Below are positions 1-8,776 of a stretch of 64,000 nt of DNA, in pieces. The stretch is from Serratia liquefaciens (GTDB lineage: Bacteria; Pseudomonadota; Gammaproteobacteria; Enterobacterales; Enterobacteriaceae). The position numbers were made by a program, and so were the translations under genes. The first letter of the stretch is position 1; every line of letters starts with the position of its first letter. The notes under the pieces are model-generated. The model had not been told where the DNA came from and did not search any database. It worked only from the letters and a program-made list of their open reading frames with translations. The stretch spans positions 3,967,019-4,031,018 of the forward strand of contig NZ_CP088930.1 of assembly GCF_027594825.1 (NCBI RefSeq), read 5' to 3'.

Positions 1-130
1 ATCGCCGTCCTTATCATCGTTCCATATCTAGAACACTGAGTGTACATCTTGCCTACTACTGCGGCAAACGCGACAGGATTAAACTTCTGACATCAACTTA
101 AGGTCGTGAGACCTGAAACAGGAGTTCAAG

Positions 131-1012
131 ATGAAAAAGATCCTCGGTATTTACAACAGCCCTGAAGCCCACTGGGTCGGCAACGGTTTCCTGGTGAATT
201 CGCTGTTCTCCTATAACGATTTGGGGGCGGAAATGAGCCCGTTCCTGCTGTTGGATCATGCTGCGCCAACCAAGTTCCGCTCTGCCTCTGGCACCCGTGG
301 CGTGGGTCAGCACCCGCATCGCGGATTTGAAACGGTGACCATCGTCTACCAGGGCGAAGTGGAGCACCGCGATTCTACCGGCAGCGGTGGGGTGATTGGT
401 CCCGGTGACGTGCAGTGGATGACCGCCGCCTCGGGTATTTTGCACGAAGAGTTCCACTCACGGGATTTCTCGCGCAACGGCGGCACCATGGAAATGGTCC
501 AACTGTGGGTGAATCTGCCGGCCAAGGACAAAATGGCTGAGCCGGGTTACCAGACGCTGCTGAATGCGGATATTCCAGTCGTTCCACTGGCGGATGGCGC
601 AGGTCAGGTTCGGGTGATTGCCGGTAACTTCGACGGCCACGCTGGGCCGGCACGCACCTTCAGCCCGCTCAATGTGTGGGACATGAAGCTGAACGCCGGT
701 CATACCACCACGTTGACGGTGGAAGAAGGGCATACGTTGGCGCTGGTCATGCTGCATGGCGCTATTCATGTTAACGGCGAAGAAGTGGTGCGCGAAACCC
801 AAATGGTCAGGTTTGACCGTGCGGGGGATTCAATCACCCTCGAAGCCAATAACGATGTCAGTTTGCTGGTTCTGAGCGGCGAGCCGATCGACGAGCCTAT
901 CGTCGGTTATGGTCCGTTTGTGATGAACAGCGACGCGGAAATTCAGCAGGCTTTCCGTGACTTCAACGGGGGCAAGTTCGGCAGCATGGCGGCAGAACAC
1001 GACGCCGTCTAA
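131..1012 (+). CDS. Pirin family protein (YhhW-like)
   Basis: This 293-residue protein is a bicupin of the pirin family. The N-terminal pirin motif is clear: HPHRGFETVTIVYQGEVEHRD starts near residue 61. The four expected metal ligands are visible as His61, His63, His105 and Glu107, matching the pattern of E. coli YhhW, which has quercetin 2,3-dioxygenase activity in vitro. A C-terminal pirin domain follows (about 175-280). The physiological substrate is not known for most bacterial pirins, so an oxygenase or redox-sensing role is inferred. The start is supported by AGGAG about eight bases upstream. It is followed after 135 bases by a YcaC-like hydrolase on the same strand, with an imperfect hairpin between them. 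Confidence 0.9.
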   Translation: MKKILGIYNSPEAHWVGNGFLVNSLFSYNDLGAEMSPFLLLDHAAPTKFRSASGTRGVGQHPHRGFETVTIVYQGEVEHRDSTGSGGVIGPGDVQWMTAASGILHEEFHSRDFSRNGGTMEMVQLWVNLPAKDKMAEPGYQTLLNADIPVVPLADGAGQVRVIAGNFDGHAGPARTFSPLNVWDMKLNAGHTTTLTVEEGHTLALVMLHGAIHVNGEEVVRETQMVRFDRAGDSITLEANNDVSLLVLSGEPIDEPIVGYGPFVMNSDAEIQQAFRDFNGGKFGSMAAEHDAV

Positions 1013-1029
1013 ACCCTCAGCACGCCCTC

Positions 1030-1066
1030 AGAACCGATCCGGAGAAACACCTCCGGATCCGGTTCT
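1030..1066 (+). terminator. Hairpin between pirin and ycaC-like genes
   Basis: The arms AGAACCGATCCGGAG (1030-1044) and CTCCGGATCCGGTTCT (1051-1066) pair over 15 bases with one bulge around a 6-base loop. No T-run follows, so it may be a weak terminator or an mRNA-stabilising hairpin and not a full stop between the two genes. Confidence 0.5.
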
Positions 1067-1147
1067 ACACTTAAGTAACCTCTGCGCTTTGGCCTGTCGG
1101 TCAAGGGCAACCTTTAGCTGCAACAATCAACCCCAAAGGAGTAAACC

Positions 1148-1774
1148 ATGACTGCAAATTACAAACGCCTTGATAAGGATCAGGCGGCCGTTTTGCTGGT
1201 GGATCATCAGGCAGGGCTGCTTTCACTGGTACGCGATATCGACCCCGATCGTTTTAAAAACAACGTACTGGCACTGGGTGATTTAGCGAAGTATTTCAAC
1301 CTGCCGACCATTCTGACCACCAGCTTCGAAGACGGCCCCAACGGCCCGCTGGTCCCCGAGCTAAAAGCTCAATTCCCCGATGCGCCCTTTATTCCACGCC
1401 CTGGACAGATTAATGCCTGGGACAACGACGACTTCGTCAAAGCAGTAAAAGCCACCGGCCGTAAGCAGCTGATTATTGCCGGCGTGGTGACCGAAGTGTG
1501 CGTGGCCTTCCCGGCATTGTCTGCCCTGAGCGAAGGTTTTGAGGTCTTCGTGGTCACCGACGCCTCTGGCACTTTCAACGAATTGACGCGTCAATCGGCC
1601 TGGAGCCGTATGGAAGCCGAAGGCGCGCAGCTGATGACCTGGTTCGGCGTGGCCTGTGAGCTGCACCGTGACTGGCGCAATGATATTGAAGGCTTGGGCG
1701 CGCTGTTCTCCAACCACATTCCCGATTACCGCAACCTGATGACCAGCTACAGCACGCTGACCAAAGGCAAGTAA
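1148..1774 (+). CDS. ycaC: YcaC-like isochorismatase-family hydrolase
   Basis: A 208-residue cysteine hydrolase of the isochorismatase superfamily. From memory it resembles E. coli YcaC almost throughout and has the same length. The superfamily nucleophile is Cys118 in AGVVTEVCVAF and the conserved aspartate is Asp19 in LLVDHQ. The position near residue 84 reads IPRPG, so an arginine is seen there and not the lysine of classic isochorismatases. YcaC itself has no firmly established substrate. AAAGGAG lies about eight bases before the ATG. A strong hairpin follows the stop, so this ends the pirin-ycaC transcription unit. Confidence 0.9.
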   Translation: MTANYKRLDKDQAAVLLVDHQAGLLSLVRDIDPDRFKNNVLALGDLAKYFNLPTILTTSFEDGPNGPLVPELKAQFPDAPFIPRPGQINAWDNDDFVKAVKATGRKQLIIAGVVTEVCVAFPALSALSEGFEVFVVTDASGTFNELTRQSAWSRMEAEGAQLMTWFGVACELHRDWRNDIEGLGALFSNHIPDYRNLMTSYSTLTKGK

Positions 1775-1781
1775 TTCCCCC

Positions 1782-1806
1782 GGAGCGCAGCCAACAGCTG
1801 CGCTCC
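1782..1806 (+). terminator. Hairpin terminator after ycaC-like gene
   Basis: A perfect 10-base-pair stem, GGAGCGCAGC and GCTGCGCTCC, with a CAACA loop and then GTTTG. It lies eight bases after the stop codon. The T-run is short, but the stem is strong. Confidence 0.7.
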
Positions 1807-2210
1807 GTTTGAGCCAGATTACGTGAGATTGCATATCTGAAGTCTTTTAGTCGATAAATCCATTCACTCGCCTTCCTTCCTGTAATTATCCAACCCTGCA
1901 GCCCATCAGATTTGAAAAAAAACACCCTGTAAACAGTGAAATTTAATTGTGTTTGAAATCATTAAATTTCTATAAATTTTTTTTGGGTTAAAAATACCTG
2001 ACCGATTATTTTGAACTCGGTATTAATATTGATTTAATGCCTTTGATTAAAGCAGGCGTGTTCTGCTATATATTTAATGTTTAAAGTTATTTAATTCAAT
2101 AAATAAAACAGCCAGCGGCCTACCAGGTCGTGCTGTGGGAAAACGTAAAACTTTCTGTAGGTCTGATTTTAAGAGATGAAGAATGTCTAACACAGCAAGA
2201 GGGATGGTTG
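1807..2210. other. AT-rich intergenic stretch before the HsdR_N-like gene
   Basis: About 400 bases with no supportable gene. The region from about 1910 to 2110 is much richer in A/T than the flanks, with runs such as TTTCTATAAATTTTTTTTGGG. It probably holds the promoter of the downstream nuclease-like gene. The base composition suggests that gene and its upstream region were acquired. Confidence 0.5.
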
Positions 2211-3380
2211 ATGAATGCATTCAGAGATAAGCTTAAAGCGCATGTGCATCATGTGTCCGCGGTCGGTCAGCATTGCAATACAGAAGAAACGACAAAGCAG
2301 GCTTTAATTTTGCCATTATTGGAAATCCTCGGTTTCCACCCTTATGACCCCACGAAGGTAAAAGCAGAGTATGGTGCTGATTTTCCTGGTGTTAAGGTCG
2401 GTGAGCGAGTCGATTATTCTCTTTTTTGCCATGCCGTACCTGTCATGTTTATTGAGGCGAAGTCCTTCAATCAAAACTTAACGAATCACAGCCCGCAGCT
2501 ATCACGTTACTTTAATGCCACACCCGAAGTCACGGTTTCTGCTATCACTAACGGAAAAGAATGGCGTTTCTTTACCGACCTGAAAGATAAAAATATTATG
2601 GATGATACGCCCTTCCTAAAAATAGATTTTAATGATTTAAACGACTCTGATATTGAACAGCTTTATAGATTTAGACATGATCAATTTCAGCCGGAAGCTC
2701 TGAGGACGCTGGCTGAGGAGAGCATTTATCTGACATCATTCACTAAAACAATCAGTGCCAGCCTGAGAGACGTAGACTTGGATTTTGTCAGGTATGTGGC
2801 GAACAGATCCAATGTTCAACGCCAACTTAACCAGCGTTTTCTGGAGACAATCACTCCTTTGGTCCGTCAGGCCGTTGAGAAAGCGGTAAGTGCTATGGTG
2901 GTGTCTGGATTGTCTGTGACGTCTGAAAATAAAACGCTCTCCGAAGAGAGCGGCGAAGGCGAGCAAAACAGTAACGCAGATCCGTTAGCGCCGATCATTG
3001 ATCCAGAAAACAGCAAGATAGTTACTACTTATGCTGAAAGAGCTTTATTCGATAATGTGGCGATGATTCTGGGTGAGAGTGCAGATTTAACGGCAAAAGA
3101 TACGGAAAGCTATTACAGCATTCTGGTGCAGGGAAAAACCACTCGCTGGGTCCTTCGGTATTTTGATAATAAACAAAGGCCTACCGTGCTTCTCCCCTTG
3201 GAAATCAATGAGGAAAGACATGCGGAAATTGTCCGTGCGGGTTTGGAGCTTGCTGCTGGAGGGCACATCATTATCGATCGACCTGAGAATATCTTGCGGC
3301 TCACGGGGTTGATCATCGACTCCTACCATTATTGTATTGATGATGAGAACTTCAGGCAGAAGAAAAAAACGCAGGGATGA
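2211..3380 (+). CDS. Lone type I restriction HsdR N-terminal domain protein
   Basis: A 389-residue protein with a PD-(D/E)xK nuclease-like N-terminal domain of the HsdR_N type. Candidate active-site residues are Asp68 (GERVDYS) and Glu82-x-Lys84 (MFIEAKS), preceded by a Glu-rich helix around residues 25-40. No helicase or ATPase motor follows, so it is not a full HsdR subunit. The C-terminal part (about 285-385) is a separate domain of unknown role. No methylase or specificity gene is adjacent. The frame is open 81 bases further upstream, but the ATG at 2211 has AGAGGG in front and starts the homology-like region. It is AT-richer than its neighbours. A defence or DNA-repair role is possible but unproven. 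Confidence 0.75.
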   Translation: MNAFRDKLKAHVHHVSAVGQHCNTEETTKQALILPLLEILGFHPYDPTKVKAEYGADFPGVKVGERVDYSLFCHAVPVMFIEAKSFNQNLTNHSPQLSRYFNATPEVTVSAITNGKEWRFFTDLKDKNIMDDTPFLKIDFNDLNDSDIEQLYRFRHDQFQPEALRTLAEESIYLTSFTKTISASLRDVDLDFVRYVANRSNVQRQLNQRFLETITPLVRQAVEKAVSAMVVSGLSVTSENKTLSEESGEGEQNSNADPLAPIIDPENSKIVTTYAERALFDNVAMILGESADLTAKDTESYYSILVQGKTTRWVLRYFDNKQRPTVLLPLEINEERHAEIVRAGLELAAGGHIIIDRPENILRLTGLIIDSYHYCIDDENFRQKKKTQG

Positions 3381-3576
3381 GTTTTTTCATAAAGTACTGC
3401 AAGGCGTAATCAATAAAAATTTTCCCTGATGCCTTTACACAATCCTTAAGCTTTCATCACGTTAGCGCAGGGATGTAAGCAAAGATCATCGGGATGCAAA
3501 GGTCGTGAAAAGCGGCTTTCTCATCGGCCGGGAGCGGGGTAGGTTAGGCCCAATCCCGGCAAATGAGAGCGACACC

Positions 3577-3909
3577 ATGAAAAATGCATGCAAAGTACTG
3601 ATACTGCCCGTTCTGGCTGCCACGACGTTGTTCAGCGTCAGTGCGCTTTCTGCGCCGCCGGCGGCAGATAAAAATGGGCCGCCCGCAGAACAGGGTTCCC
3701 GCCAGCCTCCTTTCCCTGGTGGGCATATGCCTAAACCGGGTTTCTGTCACGGTGGCGAACTGTTCTGTGCGACCTCCGCCAGCGATAACCCCACCGAAAC
3801 CATCAATAAGCTGACTTCGGTGATCCCTGCCGGCAACGCCAAGCATTACGAAGTACGTATCTCGGTAGTGGCATTACCGGATAAGCCGCTCGCCCCTCCG
3901 GCTCCTTAA
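3577..3909 (+). CDS. Small secreted protein of unknown function
   Basis: A 110-residue protein beginning MKNACKVLILPVLAATTLFS with a clear Sec signal peptide ending near ALSA-APP (about residue 26). The mature part is rich in Pro and Gly, has two cysteines (PGFCHGGELFCATS) that could form one disulfide, and ends in a Pro-Ala tail. I do not recognise the family. The frame is open from 3505, but 3577 is chosen because the signal peptide starts there and GAGAGCGAC precedes it. It stands alone, with the DUF393 gene 64 bases downstream. Confidence 0.65.
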   Translation: MKNACKVLILPVLAATTLFSVSALSAPPAADKNGPPAEQGSRQPPFPGGHMPKPGFCHGGELFCATSASDNPTETINKLTSVIPAGNAKHYEVRISVVALPDKPLAPPAP

Positions 3910-3973
3910 ATCGGGCCGCTGGTTCTGAAGGGGAATGCGCGTTAGTCTGGGGTGAATCACCTCAGGAGGCAGG

Positions 3974-4426
3974 ATGAATCCGTCAATACTTCCCCCTTAT
4001 CTCCAGCCCGGTGACCGGGTGCTGCTATTCGATGGCGAGTGTAATTTGTGTCACGGGCTGGTGGGATTTTTGATCCGTGCCGATCGGCAGGGCAAGATCC
4101 TGTTGGCCACGGTGCAATCCGAAGAAGGGCAGGCAATCCTGAATTGGCTGGCCTTGCCCACCGATCGTTTTGACTCCATCGTCTATCTTGAACCGGGCCG
4201 ACATTGGCTGCGTTCGGCGGCGTTTTTTCAGGCGTTGCGCCAACTCGGCTGGCCATTTCGCCTGTTGGCGCTGGCGCGCTTTTTGCCGCAGCGGCTGGCG
4301 GATGGGTTTTACAATGCAGTGGCGAGCAACCGCTATAGGTTGTTTGGCCGCAATGCCGGCACGGCGTTGCCTGGAGAGGCTTTGCCGGAGCGTTATCTGC
4401 GCCATCGTCGTGGGAAATCTCGCTGA
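3974..4426 (+). CDS. DUF393 (DCC) thiol-disulfide oxidoreductase-like protein
   Basis: A 150-residue member of the DCC family (DUF393, like Bacillus YuxK). The diagnostic motif is visible as LLFDGECNLCHG at residues 17-28, with Asp20, Cys23 and Cys26 forming the D-x-x-C-x-x-C signature. The family has a thioredoxin-like fold and is predicted to do thiol chemistry, but substrates are unknown. There is no signal peptide, so it is probably cytoplasmic. CAGGAGGCAGG lies directly before the ATG. The gene for a small membrane protein follows on the same strand after 85 bases. Confidence 0.85.
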   Translation: MNPSILPPYLQPGDRVLLFDGECNLCHGLVGFLIRADRQGKILLATVQSEEGQAILNWLALPTDRFDSIVYLEPGRHWLRSAAFFQALRQLGWPFRLLALARFLPQRLADGFYNAVASNRYRLFGRNAGTALPGEALPERYLRHRRGKSR

Positions 4427-4511
4427 GCTTTACGCTTCTTTACCCTTTAATCGATTGAATTATCATCATTCTGGCCCCATATAATGGAACGTTCAGCCAA
4501 AAGGAGTGCGT

Positions 4512-4775
4512 ATGGGGATCAGCGAAGAAGAGTACATCCGCCGTTTAAGTCAGGAAAAGAATGCGGTGGGAAATACGGCAAAATGGGTGGCGATCGTTTC
4601 CGCCATTTATTTCGCCCTTATGGTGTTTTACGGCCATCCGATCGGCGTGCTGACCATGTCCGGGCTGATTTTTATTGTCTCAACCACCACCTGGTTGAAG
4701 AAGCGCCAAAAGGTGAAGTCCTACCGTCGGGCGCTGGCAAGGATCAACGACGAACCACCGGTTCAGCAGCCTTGA
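4512..4775 (+). CDS. Small two-helix inner-membrane protein
   Basis: An 87-residue protein with a charged N-terminus, two hydrophobic segments (about 24-40 and 46-62) separated by a short GHPIG turn, and a basic C-terminal tail starting KKRQKVKSYRR. I do not recognise a named family. The ATG at 4512 is chosen over the in-frame GTG at 4506 because AAAGGAG (4500-4506) is then correctly spaced. Its end overlaps the end of the convergent acetyltransferase gene by 13 bases. Confidence 0.7.
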   Translation: MGISEEEYIRRLSQEKNAVGNTAKWVAIVSAIYFALMVFYGHPIGVLTMSGLIFIVSTTTWLKKRQKVKSYRRALARINDEPPVQQP

Positions 4776-5314
4776 TATTCGCTGCGCATGATGCTGTAAA
4801 CCAGGCTTGGCGTATCGCCGGGCACGTCATCCAGAGTATCGACCAGACTTAACCCCGCTTTTTCCAGCACGCGGCATGAGGCCAGATTTTTTTCGCGCAC
4901 AAGGGCGGAAATCTCTGCCAACTGCAGGTGTTTGAAACCATACTCCAGCGAGGCCAGCGCCAACTCCGTAGCCAGGCCACTGCCCCAGACCTGCGTATCA
5001 AAACGATAGCCCAAATTCACCGTGCGCTGTGCCCCTAGCGGCCGCCAGGACAGCCCGCCAAAGCCGATAATCCACTCCGGCCGTTCACGTAGCGCAATTG
5101 CCCAGGAACCATAACCGTGTTGCTCCCAGCATTCGATCCGTTCCGTCAGCGCCAGCCGCGCCCGTTGTTCCGTGGTGATGGGGCCTGCGGGGTTAAAGCG
5201 TTGGGTGTCGGGATCGCCAAAAATGGCGTAAAACCGGGCCAAATCATCGGCCACCGGGGGGCGCATCAACAGGCGTGGGCTGGTATAGGGATCGGTAGGG
5301 TTCATTTTCGACAT
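4763..5314 (-). CDS. GNAT acetyltransferase, RimJ/RimL type
   Basis: A 183-residue GNAT-family N-acetyltransferase. The N-terminus TSPRLLMRPPVADDLARFY is typical of the RimJ/RimL branch (Acetyltransf_3). The motif A region lies around residues 95-125, with GYRFDTQVWGSGLATELALA providing the acetyl-CoA pyrophosphate loop. This branch acetylates ribosomal protein N-termini, amino groups of small molecules or peptides, so the substrate cannot be named from sequence. An in-frame ATG three codons inside (5305) is an alternative start. Confidence 0.85.
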   Translation of the reverse strand: MSKMNPTDPYTSPRLLMRPPVADDLARFYAIFGDPDTQRFNPAGPITTEQRARLALTERIECWEQHGYGSWAIALRERPEWIIGFGGLSWRPLGAQRTVNLGYRFDTQVWGSGLATELALASLEYGFKHLQLAEISALVREKNLASCRVLEKAGLSLVDTLDDVPGDTPSLVYSIMRSEYQGC

Positions 5315-5381
5315 GGTTCACGTAACCTGCTGTGATTGGACAGATTTAACTGTAGACCAGACGTGGGGGATGAGGAAACAG

Positions 5382-5405
5382 AAAACCCCTCTCCGGGGAG
5401 AGGGG
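5382..5405 (-). terminator. Intrinsic terminator of the DUF2076 gene
   Basis: CCCCTCTCC and GGAGAGGGG form a 9-base-pair stem at 5386-5405. On the minus strand it is followed by TTTTC, which fits termination of the DUF2076 gene, whose stop is at 5414. Confidence 0.75.
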
Positions 5406-5413
5406 AAAAGGGA

Positions 5414-6166
5414 TCAGATAAACGAATCGTCGTCGCTGTAGTCGTCATCGGAGAAGTCGGTGTTATCGTCGTTTTGATAATCCGCGTTCTGGAAGCCGTT
5501 GTCTTGGTTGAGGAAGCGGCTATCTCCGCCGTTGTTAAAGGTATCGAGATTATTGGACGCGTCGAAATTATTCATCGCGCTGTCATCCACCGGCGTTGTC
5601 GGCGTCTCATCGATAATATTAACAATTTCCTGAGGTTGTGAATGGCGGAACATGCCGGTCAACATGTCAGCCAGCACCACACCGCCCGCCACGCCGGCAG
5701 CAGTTTGCAATGCCCCACCGAGGAACCCGCCGGCACGTGAAGGCGCCGCCTGTGGCGGTGGATTGTTGTAGGCGGGTTGCTGCTGGGCATAGCCCGTCTG
5801 AGGCTGATTGTTCCATGCCGCGTTATTCTGCTGTTGCGCCTGATACTGTTCGCGCGGGCTTGGCGCGTTGCGGTTACCGCCGCCAAACAGCCCGGCCAGG
5901 AAGCCGCCGCTGCTTTGTTGATTGGCGTTATTTTGCTGTTGCTGGGCAATCTGGCTTTCCAGATCCTTCACCCGCTGGTCGAGCTGTTTCAGCGCCGCTT
6001 CCTGAATGATCATCGCCTGCGCCATGTAATAAGGTGCGGAAGGCTGTTCGCGGATGTGCTGGTTGATTTGCTGCTCTGCCTGAAGATCCCTCTGGCCCGT
6101 CTTGGTCTCGGCTTCTTTCAAGCGGCCAAACAGACCATCGATAAGACGTTGTTCTTCGGATTGCAT
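5414..6166 (-). CDS. DUF2076 domain protein
   Basis: A 250-residue DUF2076 protein. The conserved N-terminus (MQSEEQRLIDGLFGRLKEAE) is followed by a helical coiled-coil-like stretch to about residue 95. Next come a Gln/Asn-rich low-complexity linker, a Gly/Ala-rich hydrophobic stretch (about 145-168, GGFLGGALQTAAGVAGGVVL) and a very acidic Asp/Asn-rich tail ending DDDSFI. DUF2076 is described as a periplasmic ligand-binding-like family, but no function is established and no Sec signal is seen here. It is a single gene with its own terminator. AAGGAG-like sequence (CTTGAGGTAATCCT) lies upstream of the ATG. Confidence 0.8.
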   Translation of the reverse strand: MQSEEQRLIDGLFGRLKEAETKTGQRDLQAEQQINQHIREQPSAPYYMAQAMIIQEAALKQLDQRVKDLESQIAQQQQNNANQQSSGGFLAGLFGGGNRNAPSPREQYQAQQQNNAAWNNQPQTGYAQQQPAYNNPPPQAAPSRAGGFLGGALQTAAGVAGGVVLADMLTGMFRHSQPQEIVNIIDETPTTPVDDSAMNNFDASNNLDTFNNGGDSRFLNQDNGFQNADYQNDDNTDFSDDDYSDDDSFI

Positions 6167-6292
6167 AGGATTACCTCAAGGAGATGAATAACGGTACTGG
6201 ATGAGAGATCTCATCGGTAGCTGTCACCCTAGCGCGTTTAGATGAACCAATAAATAAATGGCAGGTAAACCTGTTTATGAATTTGTTACCCG

Positions 6293-7078
6293 TTACGTCA
6301 GAGGGATCAGCATCACCAGTTTCAGCCCGCCGTTTTCCACCGGATTAAACGTCAGTTGCCGATAGCGCAGCTCGCCTTGTTGCCCATGAGTAAAAGCTCG
6401 TTCTCCCCCTTCGCGCGCCAGCACATCATGCTGTTTCCACCAGTGATGGAAGGCCTCGCTGTTGTGCGTCATGTTGCGTACGAAAGCGCGCATCTCTTCG
6501 GTATTTTGATGGTGGCTGGTTTCGGCGCGAAACTCGGCGACCACGCGTCGTGCCCGGTCCTCCCAGTCGCTGACCAGCGCTTTGGCCAAGGGATGAAAAA
6601 ACATAAAGTGCAGCAGATTGGGCGCGGCGGTTTGGTCCAGCCAGCCACAGAACAGGCTTTCCGCCGCCGGGTTCCAGGCGAGCACATTCCAGGTGATATC
6701 CAGCAGGTAGCAAGGCACCGTCACCTGGTTAACGCTTTGCAGCACCGCGCTGTTGTCGGCTTCGTGAGGCTGTTCCTGTTCGGGATCGGCGACTCGCGCC
6801 AGGGTAAACAGGTAGTGACGCTCGGCATGCCCTAACCGCAGTGCTTTGGCGATACGCGCCAGCGTATGCGGCGAGATGGAGACCTCGCGGCCTTGCTCGA
6901 TCCAGGTATACCAGGTGGCGCTGATACCGCTGATTTGCGCCAACTCTTCACGGCGCAGTCCACTGGTGCGACGGCGGGGAGCAGTGGGTAAACCCAGCAT
7001 TTCCGGCGTGATGCGCTCACGGTGTGCACGCAGAAATGCGCCGAGGGCTTTGGGGCCGGACAAGGCTTCAGTTTGCAT
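6293..7078 (-). CDS. XRE-type regulator with MmyB-like ligand domain
   Basis: A 261-residue transcription regulator. Residues about 10-85 form a helix-turn-helix of the XRE type (RRTSGLRREELAQISGISATWYTWIEQGR), and residues about 100-255 match the MmyB-like ligand-binding domain (WNVLAWNPAAESLF). The family tends to regulate a nearby or divergent enzyme gene. Here it is divergent from a YafE-like methyltransferase with a shared intergenic region of about 117 bases. The start is ambiguous: ATG at 7078 (MQTEAL) or ATG at 7114 (MSSYPS), neither with a strong ribosome site. The long open frame up to 7570 runs into the divergent gene and is not real. Confidence 0.85.
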   Translation of the reverse strand: MQTEALSGPKALGAFLRAHRERITPEMLGLPTAPRRRTSGLRREELAQISGISATWYTWIEQGREVSISPHTLARIAKALRLGHAERHYLFTLARVADPEQEQPHEADNSAVLQSVNQVTVPCYLLDITWNVLAWNPAAESLFCGWLDQTAAPNLLHFMFFHPLAKALVSDWEDRARRVVAEFRAETSHHQNTEEMRAFVRNMTHNSEAFHHWWKQHDVLAREGGERAFTHGQQGELRYRQLTFNPVENGGLKLVMLIPLT

Positions 7079-7195
7079 AGGCTGGTACCTGTTTATACTA
7101 GGATAACTGCTCATATTGTACCCGTATATTAAGCTGATTATAGTAATAAAAAAGCCATCCGGCACCGGCGCAAGCCCGACAAAAAGGAAGCACAT

Positions 7196-7966
7196 ATGAG
7201 CAACAGCAACAGCCATAAGAATGCGGTCGACCGCCAGTTTGGCGAGCAGGCCAACGCCTATCTCACCAGCGCAGTGCATGCACAGGGGAAGGATCTGCAG
7301 CGACTGGCTCAGTTGCTGGAACCTTATCCCGATGCCAGGCTGCTGGATCTGGGGTGCGGAGCCGGGCATGCCAGCTTTACCGCCGCAGCGAAAGTGGCGC
7401 AGGTAGTGGCCTATGATTTGTCGGCGCAAATGCTGGCGGTCGTGAGCCAGGCCGCGGTAGACAAAGGTATCAATAATATTCAGGTGCAGCAGGGCGTGGC
7501 GGAATCCCTGCCGTTTGAAGAGGCCAGCTTTGATCTGGTGATTAGCCGTTATTCGGCCCACCATTGGCACGATGTCGGCCAGGCGCTGCGTGAAGTGCGT
7601 CGGGTGCTCAAACCGGGTGGCAGAGCCATCTTTATGGATGTGGTCTCACCGGGGCATCCGCTGCTGGATATCTATCTGCAAACCGTTGAGGTGCTGCGTG
7701 ACACTTCGCATGTCCGCAATTATGCACCGGGCGAATGGCTGAGCCTGCTGACCGAAGCAGGGCTGCTGGTACGGCAGGTGACGTCTGACAGGTTATATCT
7801 GGAATTCAGCAGTTGGGTTGCACGCATGCGTACGCCGGAGCATTTCGTTACCGCGATCCGAGCGTTGCAACAGGGGGTTTCTGAAGAGGTGCTGCAGCAT
7901 TTTGCCATCCAGCCGGACGGCTCATTCACCAGCGACATCATGATGTTTGAAGCGGCCAGAGGCTAA
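7196..7966 (+). CDS. yafE: YafE-like class I SAM-dependent methyltransferase
   Basis: A 256-residue methyltransferase of the UbiE/Methyltransf_11 type. Motif I is LLDLGCGAGHASF (residues 49-61), followed by the acidic end of strand 2 (VVAYDLSAQM) and motif IV-like FDLVISRYSAHHW. From memory, the N-terminal 90 residues track E. coli YafE, whose substrate is not established. AAAAGGAAGCAC lies upstream of the ATG. The divergent MmyB-type regulator is an obvious candidate for its control. Confidence 0.85.
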   Translation: MSNSNSHKNAVDRQFGEQANAYLTSAVHAQGKDLQRLAQLLEPYPDARLLDLGCGAGHASFTAAAKVAQVVAYDLSAQMLAVVSQAAVDKGINNIQVQQGVAESLPFEEASFDLVISRYSAHHWHDVGQALREVRRVLKPGGRAIFMDVVSPGHPLLDIYLQTVEVLRDTSHVRNYAPGEWLSLLTEAGLLVRQVTSDRLYLEFSSWVARMRTPEHFVTAIRALQQGVSEEVLQHFAIQPDGSFTSDIMMFEAARG

Positions 7967-8080
7967 ATAACTTCAGGGCAGCCAATATACCCTTTGGTTT
8001 TTCGATTGCCGCGTAATCGGCAATAATCGGAAAACCCTGGGATATAGCGGCTGCCCTGACAGAACAAGAACGGGTATAAA

Positions 8081-8776
8081 TTACTTCTTGTCTTCCAGCA
8101 GGCAGCGATAAATCAGGCCGCCAATAACACCGCCGACTAACGGTACCAGCCAGAATACCCAAAGCTGTTGCAATGCCCAGGTTCCCTGGAATATTGCCAC
8201 GCCGGTACTGCGCGCTGGGTTAACGGAAGTATTGGTTACCGGAATACTGATCAGGTGAATCAGGGTTAATGTCAAACCAATGGCCAGCGGAGCAAATCCT
8301 GCCGGTGCACGCTTATCGGTCACGCCATGAATAACGATCAGGAAGAATGCGGTCAACACCAATTCAATGACGATGGCGGATTGCAGAGAATAACCGCCCG
8401 GTGAGTGTTCACCATAACCGTTGGAAGCAAAGCCGCCGCCGGTAGGATCAAAGCCTGCCTTACCGCTGGCGATCAGGTACAACACCGCCGCTGCGGCAAT
8501 CCCGCCAATCACTTGAGCAATCACGTAAGGAATAACGTCTTTGGCGGCGAAGCGACCACCGGCAAACAATCCCACGGTAATGGCCGGGTTAAAGTGCCCG
8601 CCAGAAATATGACCAACGGCATAAGCCATGGTGACCACTGTAAGACCAAATGCGAGTGCGACACCAAGAAAACCAATACCCAGTTGTGGAAATGCTGCTG
8701 CTAATACTGCGCTACCACAACCACCGAACACTAACCAAAATGTGCCAAAAAATTCGGCAAAAAGTCGCTTTGACAT
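8081..8776 (-). CDS. aqpZ: Aquaporin Z water channel
   Basis: This 231-residue protein is a six-helix water channel in the inner membrane and has the same length as E. coli AqpZ. Both NPA boxes are present (residues 63-65, HFNPAIT, and 186-188, VNPARS). The aromatic/arginine filter of a water-specific channel is intact: Phe43, His174, Thr183 and Arg189, at the E. coli positions. The ATG at 8776 is preferred over the in-frame ATG at 8785 because GGGATGGAATCT gives a good ribosome site for the inner one. It is a single gene. A long AT-rich intergenic region lies upstream. Confidence 0.97.
   Translation of the reverse strand: MSKRLFAEFFGTFWLVFGGCGSAVLAAAFPQLGIGFLGVALAFGLTVVTMAYAVGHISGGHFNPAITVGLFAGGRFAAKDVIPYVIAQVIGGIAAAAVLYLIASGKAGFDPTGGGFASNGYGEHSPGGYSLQSAIVIELVLTAFFLIVIHGVTDKRAPAGFAPLAIGLTLTLIHLISIPVTNTSVNPARSTGVAIFQGTWALQQLWVFWLVPLVGGVIGGLIYRCLLEDKK

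Noticed and set aside
957..1151. 64-residue frame between pirin and ycaC-like genes
   Set aside because: It overlaps the pirin end and spans a hairpin; no ribosome site or recognisable product.
7115..7570. N-terminal extension of the MmyB-type regulator frame
   Set aside because: It would overlap the divergent YafE-like gene for more than 370 bases and has no family similarity; the helix-turn-helix starts near 7078.
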